Assembly: GCA_963828185.1 (NCBI GenBank)
Contig: CAWHDV010000001.1
Span: forward strand, 124,001-188,000
DNA length: 64,000 bases
Direction of reading: 5' to 3'
From: Rhodoblastus sp963828185
Lineage (GTDB): Bacteria; Pseudomonadota; Alphaproteobacteria; Rhizobiales; Beijerinckiaceae
Shown here: positions 43,218 to 52,332 of the stretch, one piece after another
Position numbering within the stretch: the stretch's first letter is position 1
Layout: each line of letters begins with the position of its first letter
Program-made: the position numbers and the translations under genes
The notes under the pieces: model-generated
The model's database searches: none
Told to the model about the DNA's origin: nothing
The model's input: the letters and a program-made list of their open reading frames with translations, nothing else

Positions 43218-44687
43218 ATGGAAACCCGCCTGCGCGCAACTCCGACCGAGATCACGGGGCGAATGAATCACAATTTTGGCAGGCCTTTCGGCCGCACCGG
43301 CAAAAGCGGCGCCGCAAAGGACAAGTCGGCTGCGAGACCGCATCAGCACGATCATGCGGCCGCTGAGGCCATGGCCCATCCCGGCCTTGCCGCGCGCGTC
43401 GCCGCCGCCGCGGTCATTTGCGACGTCGTCCAGGGCGGCCATGCGCTCGACGAACGCTTTGCCTTGGAAACGACTCCCTCTCGCGTCAGCGGCCTCGATG
43501 AGCGCGATCGCGGCCTCGCGCGCTCCATCGCCACGGTCGCGCTCCGGCGACTGGGCACGATCCGTCTCGCCCTGAGCCAGCTGGTCGAAAAAGGATTGCC
43601 GCGCAATTGCGGGCCGCTCGAATGGATCCTGATCGCGGCGAGCGCGCAAATCCTTTTTCTGGACGCGCCCGACCACGCCGCCGTCGATCTCGCCGTCCGC
43701 GCCGCGCGGCTCGACGCCAAGAGCGCGCCCTTCGCCGCCCTGGTCAATGGCGTATTGCGCAACCTGATTCGTCGACGCGACGAATTCCTCGGCCAATCTG
43801 ATCCGCTGGAGGACGATACGCCGCATTGGCTTTCCGCCCGCTGGCGCCGCGTCTATGGCGAGGATCGCGCCGCGGCCGTCGCCGCGGCCAATCGCGACGA
43901 GCCGACGCTCGATCTCACCGTGAAAGGCGATGCTCTCGCCTGGGCGGAAAAGCTTGGCGGCCGCGTCTTGCCGACCGGCTCCGTGCGGCTGCAGACCCAT
44001 GCGCCGATCCGCGAGCTCGAAGGCTATGACGAAGGTTCCTGGTGGGTCCAGGACGCCGCCGCCGCCCTTCCGGCGCGCCTTCTCGAAGCAGGGCCCGGCC
44101 AGCGAATCCTCGACATGTGCGCGGCCCCCGGCGGCAAGACCGCGCAGCTTGCATCGACGGGCGCCCGCGTGACGGCGCTTGACCGCTCCGCCGAGCGCCT
44201 GAAGGTTCTTTCAGCCAATCTGGCGCGCCTGCGGCTCGAGGCCGCCATCGCGGTGGGCGACGCCGCGACGTTCAGGGCCGAACCCTTCGACGCCATCCTG
44301 GTGGACGCGCCCTGTTCGGCCACCGGCACGGCGCGGCGCTGCCCTGATGTCGTCTGGACCAAGAAGCCCGGCGACATCGCTTCGCTGGCGGCGATCCAGA
44401 CCCGAATCCTCGATCGCGCCCTGAGCTTGCTCAAGCCCGGCGGCCGCCTCGTCTATTGCACCTGCTCGCTTGAGCCGGAAGAGGGCGAAGCGCAGATCGG
44501 CGCCCTGCTGAGAAGGAACCCGGACATTGTCCGCGAAAAAATCGATCCGCTCGCGCTTGGCCTGCCCGGCGAGGCGGCGACGCCCGAGGGCGACCTGCGC
44601 CTCCTGCCCTATTTCCTGCCGAACGACGACCCCCGGCAACGCGGCCTCGACGGTTTCTTCATCGCGCGCCTGAAACGGGTTAATTAG
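43218..44687 (+). CDS. rsmB: RsmB-type 16S rRNA (cytosine-C5) methyltransferase
   Basis: Methylates 16S rRNA (C967 in E. coli numbering). It has an N-terminal NusB-like RNA-binding domain (about residues 60-190, AAAAVICDVVQGGHALDERF) and a SAM-dependent methyltransferase domain with DMCAAPGGKTAQLA, DAPCSATGTARRCPD and the catalytic Cys in YCTCSLEPEEGE. The start is uncertain: ATG 43218 gives 489 residues; ATG 43263 (MNHNFGRPF) has the better ribosome site ACGGGGCGA. The gene order rsmB-heparinase-purH is common in Rhizobiales. Confidence 0.92.
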   Translation: METRLRATPTEITGRMNHNFGRPFGRTGKSGAAKDKSAARPHQHDHAAAEAMAHPGLAARVAAAAVICDVVQGGHALDERFALETTPSRVSGLDERDRGLARSIATVALRRLGTIRLALSQLVEKGLPRNCGPLEWILIAASAQILFLDAPDHAAVDLAVRAARLDAKSAPFAALVNGVLRNLIRRRDEFLGQSDPLEDDTPHWLSARWRRVYGEDRAAAVAAANRDEPTLDLTVKGDALAWAEKLGGRVLPTGSVRLQTHAPIRELEGYDEGSWWVQDAAAALPARLLEAGPGQRILDMCAAPGGKTAQLASTGARVTALDRSAERLKVLSANLARLRLEAAIAVGDAATFRAEPFDAILVDAPCSATGTARRCPDVVWTKKPGDIASLAAIQTRILDRALSLLKPGGRLVYCTCSLEPEEGEAQIGALLRRNPDIVREKIDPLALGLPGEAATPEGDLRLLPYFLPNDDPRQRGLDGFFIARLKRVN

Positions 44688-44748
44688 CTGTTAATTAACC
44701 ATGTTCAATCTCGCCAGCAGCGCCCGTCCATGGTTCGCCTGGCGCTAG

Positions 44749-46518
44749 GTGACCTTGGGTATCGGAGTTGGACCGCCTTTGACGATTCCGAGCGCCCCGC
44801 CTTTGGTCGAGCGTCTGCATCTCGCCCGCCTGCTGACCGCGCGCGGCGCCCTCAGATTGCGCGCCGGATTGACCCGTCCGTTTCTCGCCCTCGACCAGTG
44901 GCGGACGCGCCAGCCGGAAAGGCTTTTGATCGCGCCGCAAGACATCCGCACGGGCGACCCGACCATCGCCGCCGATATTTATGCCGGCTATTACGCTTTT
45001 GGCGGCAAGATCGTCAACGCGCATGGCCGCTCGCCCTTCTCGCTCGATTCGCCTTCGCCGGAATGGGCGCGCGTGCTGCATGGTTTCAGCTGGCTGCGGC
45101 ATCTCCGCTCAGCCGACACCGCGTTGGCGCGCTCCAACGCCCGCGCGCTGGTGAAGGAGTTCATAACCCTGGCGGGCAAGTCCCGCGCCCATCCGGCCTG
45201 GGAGCCGGGCGTCGTGGCGCGGCGCACGCTTTCCTGGCTGAGCCAGTCGCCCATGTTGCTCGAAGGCGTCGAATATGACGATTATCGCTGTTTCATCCGC
45301 GTTCTGACGCGCGGTTTCTGGCTGCTCCGTCGCCAGGCGAGCGATGGTCTCGCCGGAGAAATGAGGCTGACCGCCGCCATCGCCATGACGTCCTTTGCCC
45401 TCTGCGCGCAGGGCGGCGCGCCCTTGCTGAAGCGCTCGGTCGCGGCCCTGAACGAACAATTGCGCAAGCAGATCCTTCCCGATGGCGTCCCGATCGGCCG
45501 CAATCCCCAGACGCTTGTCGACCTGCTGTTCGACCTCTTGCCCTTGCGCCAGGCATTCGCGGCGCGCGGGCAGGCGCCGCCGCCTGAACTGCTCAACGCC
45601 ATCGACCGGATGACGCCAGCCTTGCGCATGTTCCGCCACGGCGACGGATCGCTGGCCCTGTTCAACGGCATGGGCGTGACCGCGCCCGACCGCATCGCCA
45701 TCGCCCTCTCCTATGAGGACACGCGCGGACAGCCGATGCTGAACGCCCGCCATTCCGGTTACCAGCGGCTTGCAGCGGGGGATCCGGACGCCGGCGCGCT
45801 GGTCCTTGTCGATACCGGGCTTCCGGCGCCGCCGCTCTTTTCCGGCCTCGCTCACGCTGGCTGCCTTTCCTTCGAGTTTTCGCTCGGACGCGAAAGGATT
45901 GTCGTCAATTGCGGAAATCCGGGAGGCCAACGGGCTGATCTGCGCGGCATCGCCCGCGCCACGGCGGCGCACTCGACCTTGACCGTCAATGACTTTTCGT
46001 CTTGCCTGTTCAGCGCGCAGGCGGGCTTCCGGAACTGGTTTGACGACGAAATCCTCTCTGGCCCGGCGCATGTCCCAGTTTCAAGGGGGGAAAGCGCCGA
46101 GGGAACGACGGTCGTGGCTTCGCATGACGGCTACGAACGCCGCTTCGGCCTGCTGCATGAAAGAAGCCTGACTGTTCAAACCGACGGGAGGGGCGTGCGC
46201 GGCAGGGATCGCCTGATCGCGGTTCGCGGGTCCGCCATGACCGACGTGTTTTACGCCATCCGGTTTCACATCCATCCCGCCGTCACGCTGACCCCCGTCT
46301 GGGACGGCGCGGGGGTCCGGCTGCGCACTGCCGCCGGCGCGCAGCTGATTTTCGAGGCCGCCGGCCTGCCGATTGATGTCGAGGAGAGCATTTTTTTCGC
46401 CGCGCCCGAAGGTCCGCGCGCCTGCCGGCAGATCGTCATTTACGGCGCCGCCGCCGACATCAATGAAATCAGCTGGTCGCTGCGTCCTGGCGCGCCCGAC
46501 GCCGCGCCGTCACGCTAA
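44749..46518 (+). CDS. Heparinase II/III-family protein
   Basis: This 589-residue protein has an alpha-helical N-terminal toroid and a C-terminal beta domain typical of Hepar_II_III proteins (HSTLTVNDFSSCLFS, DDEILSGPAHVPVSR, ERRFGLLHERSLTV). It has no signal peptide, unlike secreted polysaccharide lyases. In alphaproteobacteria this intracellular form sits between rsmB and purH; its substrate is unknown. The listed start is GTG; a TTG 10 codons downstream with GGAG ahead is possible. Confidence 0.85.
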   Translation: MTLGIGVGPPLTIPSAPPLVERLHLARLLTARGALRLRAGLTRPFLALDQWRTRQPERLLIAPQDIRTGDPTIAADIYAGYYAFGGKIVNAHGRSPFSLDSPSPEWARVLHGFSWLRHLRSADTALARSNARALVKEFITLAGKSRAHPAWEPGVVARRTLSWLSQSPMLLEGVEYDDYRCFIRVLTRGFWLLRRQASDGLAGEMRLTAAIAMTSFALCAQGGAPLLKRSVAALNEQLRKQILPDGVPIGRNPQTLVDLLFDLLPLRQAFAARGQAPPPELLNAIDRMTPALRMFRHGDGSLALFNGMGVTAPDRIAIALSYEDTRGQPMLNARHSGYQRLAAGDPDAGALVLVDTGLPAPPLFSGLAHAGCLSFEFSLGRERIVVNCGNPGGQRADLRGIARATAAHSTLTVNDFSSCLFSAQAGFRNWFDDEILSGPAHVPVSRGESAEGTTVVASHDGYERRFGLLHERSLTVQTDGRGVRGRDRLIAVRGSAMTDVFYAIRFHIHPAVTLTPVWDGAGVRLRTAAGAQLIFEAAGLPIDVEESIFFAAPEGPRACRQIVIYGAAADINEISWSLRPGAPDAAPSR

Positions 46519-46678
46519 ATAGCCAGGCGGCGCATTTCCGTTTTGCCTCAAACATGATAAGCGCCGCCATCAGACTCCCCACCGGAGTTTCCGGCCACCC
46601 CCCGCTCCGCCCTGCCGTTTCCCGAAAAAGACTGCCGACCTCCAGGGCGCGACACATCGAGACTTGAAGAGTAAGCCC

Positions 46679-48268
46679 ATGTCCGACACCCGCCTCATCA
46701 AACGAGCGCTGATTTCCGTATCCGACAAGACGGGCCTGATCGACTTCGCGCGAGCCCTGTCGCAACGCGGGGTCACGCTGGTTTCGACCGGCGGCACCCG
46801 CAAGGCGATCGCCGATGCGGGCCTGCCGGTCCTCGACGTGTCGGATGTGACCGGCTTTCCCGAAATGATGGACGGCAGGGTCAAGACATTGCATCCGAGG
46901 GTGCACGGCGGGCTGCTGGCGATCCGCGAAAATCCGGAACATGAGGCCGCCATGCTGGCGCATGGGATCGAGCCGGTCGATCTTCTCGTCGTCAATCTCT
47001 ATCCGTTCGAGGCGACGATCGCCAAGGGCGCCGACTGGGACGAAACCATCGAAAACATCGATATCGGCGGCCCCGCCATGATCCGCGCCGCTGCGAAAAA
47101 CCATCAGGACGTGGCCGTCGTCGTCGATGTCGCCGATTACCAGGCGATCTTGAGCGCCATGGAGGCGCGCGACGGCGGTCTTGACCTCGGCTTGCGCAAG
47201 AAACTGGCGCAAAAGGCCTATGCGCGCACCGCCGCCTATGACGCGACGATCTCCAACTGGCTGGCGCAGGCGATCGGCGAGCAGGCGCCGGAATTCCGCG
47301 CGGTCGGCGGCCGGCTCGCAGAATCGATGCGCTATGGCGAAAATCCGCACCAGAAGGCGGGATTCTACAAGACCGGCGAGGCGCGTCCCGGCGTCGCCAC
47401 CGCGCGGCAGGTTCAAGGCAAGCAGCTTTCCTTCAATAACGTCAACGACACCGACGCCGCCTTCGAACTCGTCGGCGAGTTCGAAGCGGCGCGCACGGCG
47501 GCGGTAGCCATCATCAAGCACGCCAACCCCTGCGGCGTCGCCGAAGGCGCGACCCTCAAGGACGCCTATCTGCGCGCCCAGGCCTGCGACCCTGTTTCGG
47601 CCTTCGGCGGCATCGTCGCCCTCAACCGCAAGCTGGACGCGGCGGCGGCGGCCGAAATCGTGAAGATCTTCACCGAAGTCATCATCGCTCCCGACGCGGA
47701 TGAAGAGGCGATCGCCCTCGTCGCCGCAAAGAAAAACCTTCGGCTGCTGCTGACCGGCGGCCTGCCCGACCCCCGTTCGCCCGGCCTCGCCGTACGCTCG
47801 GTCTCAGGCGGCCTGCTGTTCCAGTCGCGCGACAACGCCGTCGTGGACGACATGCCGCTCAAGGTCGTCACCAGACGCGCGCCAACCGAACAGGAGCTGG
47901 CCGATTTGAAATTCGCTTTCCGCGTCGCCAAGCACGTCAAGTCCAACGCCATCGTCTATGCCAGGAATGGAGCCACGGTCGGCATCGGCGCCGGCCAGAT
48001 GAGCCGCGTCGATTCGTCGCGGATCGCCGCCTGGAAGGCCGCCGAGGGAGCGAAAGCCGCGGGCGCCGCCGAAAGCTGGGCCAAGGGTTCGGTGGTGGCG
48101 TCGGATGCGTTCTTCCCCTTCGCCGACGGCCTCCTCGCCGCCGCCGAGGCGGGGGCCACCGCGGTCATCCAGCCCGGGGGATCGATGCGCGACGACGAAG
48201 TGATCAAGGCCGCGGACGACGCCGGACTGGCGATGGTGATGACCGGCTATCGCCATTTCCGTCACTGA
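46679..48268 (+). CDS. purH: Bifunctional AICAR formyltransferase / IMP cyclohydrolase
   Basis: Catalyses the last two steps of IMP synthesis. The 529-residue protein has the N-terminal MGS-like IMP cyclohydrolase domain (RALISVSDKTGLIDFARAL, LVSTGGTRKAI, RVKTLHPRVHGGLLA) and the C-terminal formyltransferase domain (QGKQLSFNNVNDTDAA, IIKHANPCGVAEG). The ATG at 46679 has GAAGAG ahead; an in-frame TTG lies just upstream. No purine riboswitch or ZTP motif was recognised in the 160-bp gap before it. Confidence 0.96.
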   Translation: MSDTRLIKRALISVSDKTGLIDFARALSQRGVTLVSTGGTRKAIADAGLPVLDVSDVTGFPEMMDGRVKTLHPRVHGGLLAIRENPEHEAAMLAHGIEPVDLLVVNLYPFEATIAKGADWDETIENIDIGGPAMIRAAAKNHQDVAVVVDVADYQAILSAMEARDGGLDLGLRKKLAQKAYARTAAYDATISNWLAQAIGEQAPEFRAVGGRLAESMRYGENPHQKAGFYKTGEARPGVATARQVQGKQLSFNNVNDTDAAFELVGEFEAARTAAVAIIKHANPCGVAEGATLKDAYLRAQACDPVSAFGGIVALNRKLDAAAAAEIVKIFTEVIIAPDADEEAIALVAAKKNLRLLLTGGLPDPRSPGLAVRSVSGGLLFQSRDNAVVDDMPLKVVTRRAPTEQELADLKFAFRVAKHVKSNAIVYARNGATVGIGAGQMSRVDSSRIAAWKAAEGAKAAGAAESWAKGSVVASDAFFPFADGLLAAAEAGATAVIQPGGSMRDDEVIKAADDAGLAMVMTGYRHFRH

Positions 48269-48437
48269 ATTTCGCCTTGGCGCGATCCGTCGAAAAACGG
48301 GGTTCGAACCACTGACAACGCGGCGTCATCCGCAAAATTTTATTTTTCGCGATAACGGACTGAGTTCATGACGGCTTCGTGATCACGCGATCGTGAAGGC
48401 GGGTGGGCGCGCTTGCGCGTCCCGGCGGCAGGGATAA

Positions 48438-48884
48438 ATGATATGGGCGGCCGCATCGCTGATCGATTCGGCGATTACCGAAATGCCCATGCTGCTCGCG
48501 AAAAATTCCTTCGTCCTTCCGGCGACGCCACAAAGCGATCTGACGTTTTGGAGCGAGGCGGCGGTGCGCGACCGGCTGAGTTCCTTCTATCTCACCAGGA
48601 TCGCCGACGCCTCGCTGGCGGGCCAGGCTGCGCGCCTGCACTGGTCGATCTGGCGAAGTTATCTCAACGACCTGGCGGTTCCCGCGCGCGCCTCGCGCCA
48701 GGCCTTGACGAAATGGCTGATGGAAGCGCGATTGCCGGTGGATTTGATCGAAACCGGAGACGCGATCGTGATCGACGAAATCGCCGAACTCATCCTGCGG
48801 CGATTCCGCCGCGCGCCCCTGCAGGCCAAGGCCTATACAAAATGCCTTGTCGCCGCCGCGACGCGTTTGGGGCAGGCGCGCTGA
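48438..48884 (+). CDS. Hypothetical protein
   Basis: This 148-residue protein was not recognised. It starts with GGCAGGGATAA ahead of the ATG, and its codon third positions are GC-rich like those of neighbouring genes, which supports it being real. It has no signal peptide, cysteine pair or obvious catalytic motif. The sequence looks helical and basic at the C-terminus (LILRRFRRAPLQAKAYTKCLV). It follows purH in the same direction after 169 bp and is convergent with the PfkB-type kinase gene. Confidence 0.6.
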   Translation: MIWAAASLIDSAITEMPMLLAKNSFVLPATPQSDLTFWSEAAVRDRLSSFYLTRIADASLAGQAARLHWSIWRSYLNDLAVPARASRQALTKWLMEARLPVDLIETGDAIVIDEIAELILRRFRRAPLQAKAYTKCLVAAATRLGQAR

Positions 48885-48888
48885 CGGA

Positions 48889-49896
48889 TCAATCGGCGTG
48901 GAGATAGTCGCTTTGCTCGGCCAGCCGAGCGAGGCCGACTTCCGGCCGCGCGCCGAAATGCTGGATGATTTCGCTCGCGGCAAGAGCCCCGAGGCGGGCG
49001 CAGCGATCAAGCGGTTGCTGGCGGGTATATCCGGTCAGGAAACCGGCGGCGAACAGGTCGCCGGCTCCGGTCGTGTCGACCAGGGTTTCGATCGGCGCGG
49101 CGGCGACTTCATGGGTGATCGGACCCTTGACGACGATTGCGCCCTTTTCCGATCGCGTCACGGCGGCGAGGATGTTTTCCTCGCGCAAGGCGGCGACGGC
49201 CGAGTGGAAATCGGCGGTTTGATAAAGCGCGTGCAGTTCGGACTCGTTGGCGAAGAGAATGTCCACGATCCCATCGCGGATCAGCCGCAGGAATTCCTGC
49301 TGATGGCGATCGACGCAAAACACGTCTGAAAGCGTCAGCGCCACCTGGCGTCCCGCCGCATGCGCTATCCGCGCCGCCTCGACGAAGGCCTTTTTCGCCG
49401 CCGGCGGGTCCCACAGATAGCCCTCGAGATAAAGGATCTGCGAGGCGGCGACCTCGGCTGCGTCAATGTCGTCGATGGTCAGGTTCTGGCAGGCGCCGAG
49501 ATAGGTGTTCATCGTCCTTTGCCCGTCGGGCGTCACCAGGATGAGACAGCGCGCCGTCGCCGGACCCTCCTCGGCCGGAGGGGTGGCGAAGTGCACGCCT
49601 GCCGCCATGATGTCATGGGCGAAGGCGTGTCCGGCCTCGTCGGCGCGAACTTTGCCGACAAACGCGCCCTTGCCGCCAAAACTCGCCAGGCCGGCGATTG
49701 TATTGGCCGCAGAGCCTCCCGAAACGATGGTCGTGGCGCCCATGGCGTCATAGAGCGCTTGCGCCTGGGTCTCATCGACCAGCTGCATCGCGCCCTTGCG
49801 CAGTTTCGCCTTGACAATGAAATCATCGTCGACCGGCGCGATCACATCGACAATCGCATTGCCGAGGCCAAGAACGTCGAATTGATGCGCAGGCAT
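48889..49896 (-). CDS. PfkB-family carbohydrate/nucleoside kinase (adenosine kinase-like)
   Basis: This 335-residue ribokinase-fold enzyme has LGLGNAIVDVIAPVDD at the N-terminus, the GGSAANTIAGLASFGG substrate loop and the C-terminal PfkB signature VDTTGAGDLFAAGFLTGY with the catalytic Asp. The closest group by sequence feel is the adenosine kinase-like proteins next to cbb or purine genes. The ATG at 49896 has CCCGGAGC ahead. It is 126 bp downstream of rpe, so co-transcription with the cbb operon is possible but not shown. Confidence 0.85.
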   Translation of the reverse strand: MPAHQFDVLGLGNAIVDVIAPVDDDFIVKAKLRKGAMQLVDETQAQALYDAMGATTIVSGGSAANTIAGLASFGGKGAFVGKVRADEAGHAFAHDIMAAGVHFATPPAEEGPATARCLILVTPDGQRTMNTYLGACQNLTIDDIDAAEVAASQILYLEGYLWDPPAAKKAFVEAARIAHAAGRQVALTLSDVFCVDRHQQEFLRLIRDGIVDILFANESELHALYQTADFHSAVAALREENILAAVTRSEKGAIVVKGPITHEVAAAPIETLVDTTGAGDLFAAGFLTGYTRQQPLDRCARLGALAASEIIQHFGARPEVGLARLAEQSDYLHAD

Positions 49897-50021
49897 GGAA
49901 AGCTCCGGGATTTGCTCGTCCGCGTCTAGCCCGCGCAAAGACGTCTGGTCAAGTCTTTCCCCCGACGTGGCGCTTTACCCGCGAGTTCCGGATTCAACTC
50001 CGCGCACATCCAGATCGCAGC

Positions 50022-50729
50022 TCACGCCGCGAATTTTTGCCGCGCCGCTTCGGCCGCCGCGCGGATGGCGGAGATGTTGCGGCCATAGACTTCCGGCGTT
50101 GCGACCGACCCGCCCTTGAACACGGCGGAGCCGGCGACCAGAACGTCGGCGCCGGCCGCGGCGACGAGCGGCGCGGTCTCGGGCGTGACGCCGCCGTCGA
50201 TCTCTATATGGATCGGCCGGTCGCCGATCATTGCGCGCAGCTGCCGCACCTTTTCGACCTGGCTTTGGATAAAACTCTGGCCGCCGAAACCGGGATTGAC
50301 CGTCATCACCAGAATAAGGTCGATGCGGTCGAGCACGAATTCGAGCGCGCCGGCCGGGGTCGAGGGATTGAGCGAGACGCCGGCCTTGGCGCCGAAGGAG
50401 CGCACCAGTTGCAGCGAGCGGTCGAGATGGGCGCCCGCCTCCGCGTGCACGGTGACGAAATCGGCGCCCGCTTTGACGAAGGCCTCGATATAGGGATCGA
50501 CCGGCGCGATCATCAGGTGGACGTCCATCACGCCCTGGATGTGCTTGCGGATGGCGGCGCAGGTCGCAGGGCCGAAGGTGATGTTGGGCACGAAGTGGCC
50601 GTCCATCACATCGACATGCACCCAGTCCGCGCCTTGCGCTTCGATGGCGCGGCATTCGGCGCCGAAATTGGCGAAATCGGCGGACAGGATCGACGGCGCG
50701 ATTTTGATGGAGCGATCGAAAACGTTCAT
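50022..50729 (-). CDS. rpe: Ribulose-phosphate 3-epimerase
   Basis: Interconverts ribulose 5-phosphate and xylulose 5-phosphate in the Calvin and pentose phosphate cycles. The 235-residue TIM barrel shows IAPSILSADFANFG, VHVDVMDGHFVPNITFGP, LILVMTVNPGFGGQ and the phosphate loop IEIDGGVTPETAP. The ATG at 50729 has AAGGAATAC ahead; the open frame further upstream overlaps cbbM. It is the last clear member of the cbb operon (cbbE position). Confidence 0.96.
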   Translation of the reverse strand: MNVFDRSIKIAPSILSADFANFGAECRAIEAQGADWVHVDVMDGHFVPNITFGPATCAAIRKHIQGVMDVHLMIAPVDPYIEAFVKAGADFVTVHAEAGAHLDRSLQLVRSFGAKAGVSLNPSTPAGALEFVLDRIDLILVMTVNPGFGGQSFIQSQVEKVRQLRAMIGDRPIHIEIDGGVTPETAPLVAAAGADVLVAGSAVFKGGSVATPEVYGRNISAIRAAAEAARQKFAA

Positions 50730-50809
50730 CCAAGTATTCCTTATTCCTGGCGTCCTGAGCGCTATGCCCGCCGGCCGGATCGCTCCAGCCGGGGGCGTTT
50801 GCTTGTTGC

Positions 50810-52195
50810 TCACGCAGCGACTTTGGCGAGCTTTTCGCGCCAGTCCGGGAATAGCTTGTCCGCGTCGTGCGAAAAGCTCTCGAAGGCGCGGGCGAATTCG
50901 CGATGGTCACGGGCGAATTCAACCGGATCAGCGCCGGCCTTCCAGCATTGTTCGGCCTGGCGCAGCGACTTGGCGCCGGCCGCGCCGCCGTCCACATGGC
51001 CGAAGGCCCCGCCGCCGGCTGTCATGATCAGGTTTGAATGGCCGAGATTGGCGAAGAAGCCCGGCATGCGCAGCGCGTTCATGCCGCCCGAGATGATCGG
51101 CGTGGTCGGGTTCATGCCCAGCCATTCCTGGCGATAGAACGGACCCTGCGCGCTATCCTCGGTGATCATGTAGGCCATGTCCTTGTCGGCGGCCTCGCCT
51201 TCCATCTTGCCATAGCCCATGGTGCCCGTATGGATGCCCGAGGCGCCCTGCAGGCGCGCCATCTTCGACAGCACGAACGCGGTATAGCCGCGCTTGGAGT
51301 TTGGCGAGGTCACGGCGCCGTGGCCGGCGCGATGGTAGTGCAGATATTGCTTCGGGAAGTGGCGGCGCGCCGTGGTGACGGCCGCCGGGCCGGCGACATA
51401 GCCGTCGACCAGGAAGGCGATGTGGTCGGCGTTGGAGCCGAAGGTCTCCAGGACGTATTCGCCGCGGGCGACCATTTCGTGGTGATCGTCGGCGGTGATG
51501 TTGAACGAGAACAGCTTCGCTTCGCCGGTCTTGTCCTGGGCGCGGACCATGGCGTCATTGACGGCGCGCACGGTTTCCCTGAACGGCGCGAAGGTCTGGT
51601 TGCCCTGCGGTTCGTCGTTCTTGATGAAGTCGCCGCCGAGCCAGAAATCATAGCAGGCTTCGGCGAAGGGTTTCGGGCGCAGGCCGAGCTTGGGCTTGAT
51701 GATCGTGCCGACGATGAAGCCGCCGTTGACAACCGGGCGGCCGAGCACGCGCCACAGGTCCTTGATCGTGGTCGAGGGACCGTCGAACAGTTTCAGATAG
51801 GCCGGCGGCACGTAGAAATCGTGCATCTTGCCATATTCGATGTCGCCCATGCCCTGGTTGTTGCCGATGGTCAGCGTCAGGAAGGAGGCGATCATCGCGC
51901 GGCCGTCGATGATGTTGCGGTCGAACAGGTCGATCGGATAGGCGATCTTCATGACCTCCCTGGCCTCGTCGATTTCATAGACCAAAGCGTCGACGCCGCG
52001 GGTAAAATCGTCGGTGGTCGAGACTTCGACATTGGTGCCGGTCGAGGATTCGGCGGCGAAATGGGCCGCGGCCTGGAGATAAGTGCCGAAACCCGGCTTG
52101 GGTTTCATGATGTAGGCGACGAGAACATGCCTGCCGCCGGCAATCAGGTCGGCTTCCTTGAGGGCGAGATTGGCGTAGCGATCTGACTGATCCAT
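50810..52195 (-). CDS. cbbM: Form II ribulose-1,5-bisphosphate carboxylase/oxygenase
   Basis: CO2-fixing enzyme of the Calvin cycle. At 461 residues without a small subunit, and with the form II signatures, it is clearly CbbM: the carbamylated Lys is in LGGDFIKNDEPQGNQ, an early active-site Lys in IIKPKLGLRPKPF, loop 6 is near GASGIHTGTMGYGKMEGE, and the C-terminal phosphate site in ISGGMNALRMPGFF. Form II enzymes have low CO2 affinity and suit CO2-rich, low-O2 conditions. It lies downstream of cbbA after a 137-bp gap that contains a strong hairpin. Confidence 0.98.
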   Translation of the reverse strand: MDQSDRYANLALKEADLIAGGRHVLVAYIMKPKPGFGTYLQAAAHFAAESSTGTNVEVSTTDDFTRGVDALVYEIDEAREVMKIAYPIDLFDRNIIDGRAMIASFLTLTIGNNQGMGDIEYGKMHDFYVPPAYLKLFDGPSTTIKDLWRVLGRPVVNGGFIVGTIIKPKLGLRPKPFAEACYDFWLGGDFIKNDEPQGNQTFAPFRETVRAVNDAMVRAQDKTGEAKLFSFNITADDHHEMVARGEYVLETFGSNADHIAFLVDGYVAGPAAVTTARRHFPKQYLHYHRAGHGAVTSPNSKRGYTAFVLSKMARLQGASGIHTGTMGYGKMEGEAADKDMAYMITEDSAQGPFYRQEWLGMNPTTPIISGGMNALRMPGFFANLGHSNLIMTAGGGAFGHVDGGAAGAKSLRQAEQCWKAGADPVEFARDHREFARAFESFSHDADKLFPDWREKLAKVAA

Positions 52196-52261
52196 TTTTT
52201 CGGTCCATTCTAGGGCCGGCGCATTGCGGCGGCGGTTGAAATCAATGCCATTTCAAAATTC

Positions 52262-52300
52262 GAGCGAACCCTTCGCTCCTCCGGAGTCGAAGGATCGCTC
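52262..52300 (-). repeat. Large stem-loop between cbbA and cbbM
   Basis: GAGCGA (52262-52267) pairs with TCGCTC (52295-52300), CCTTCG (52270-52275) with CGAAGG (52288-52293) and CTCC with GGAG around a TCC loop. No T run follows, so it is not a simple terminator. It lies in the longest gap of the cbb operon, just ahead of the RuBisCO gene, and may act in mRNA processing or stability. Confidence 0.7.
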
Positions 52301-52332
52301 AAATGGTTGCAGCACGATCGGCTGTTTGCTGC

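Noticed and set aside
46519..46678. Possible ZTP (pfl) or other purine riboswitch before purH
   Set aside because: None of the conserved pfl-motif segments could be found, and the gap does not fold into an obvious aptamer by eye.
48296..48335. GGTTCGAACC, resembling a tRNA T-loop
   Set aside because: The five-base T stem does not pair on either strand, and no D arm, anticodon arm or acceptor stem can be built around it.
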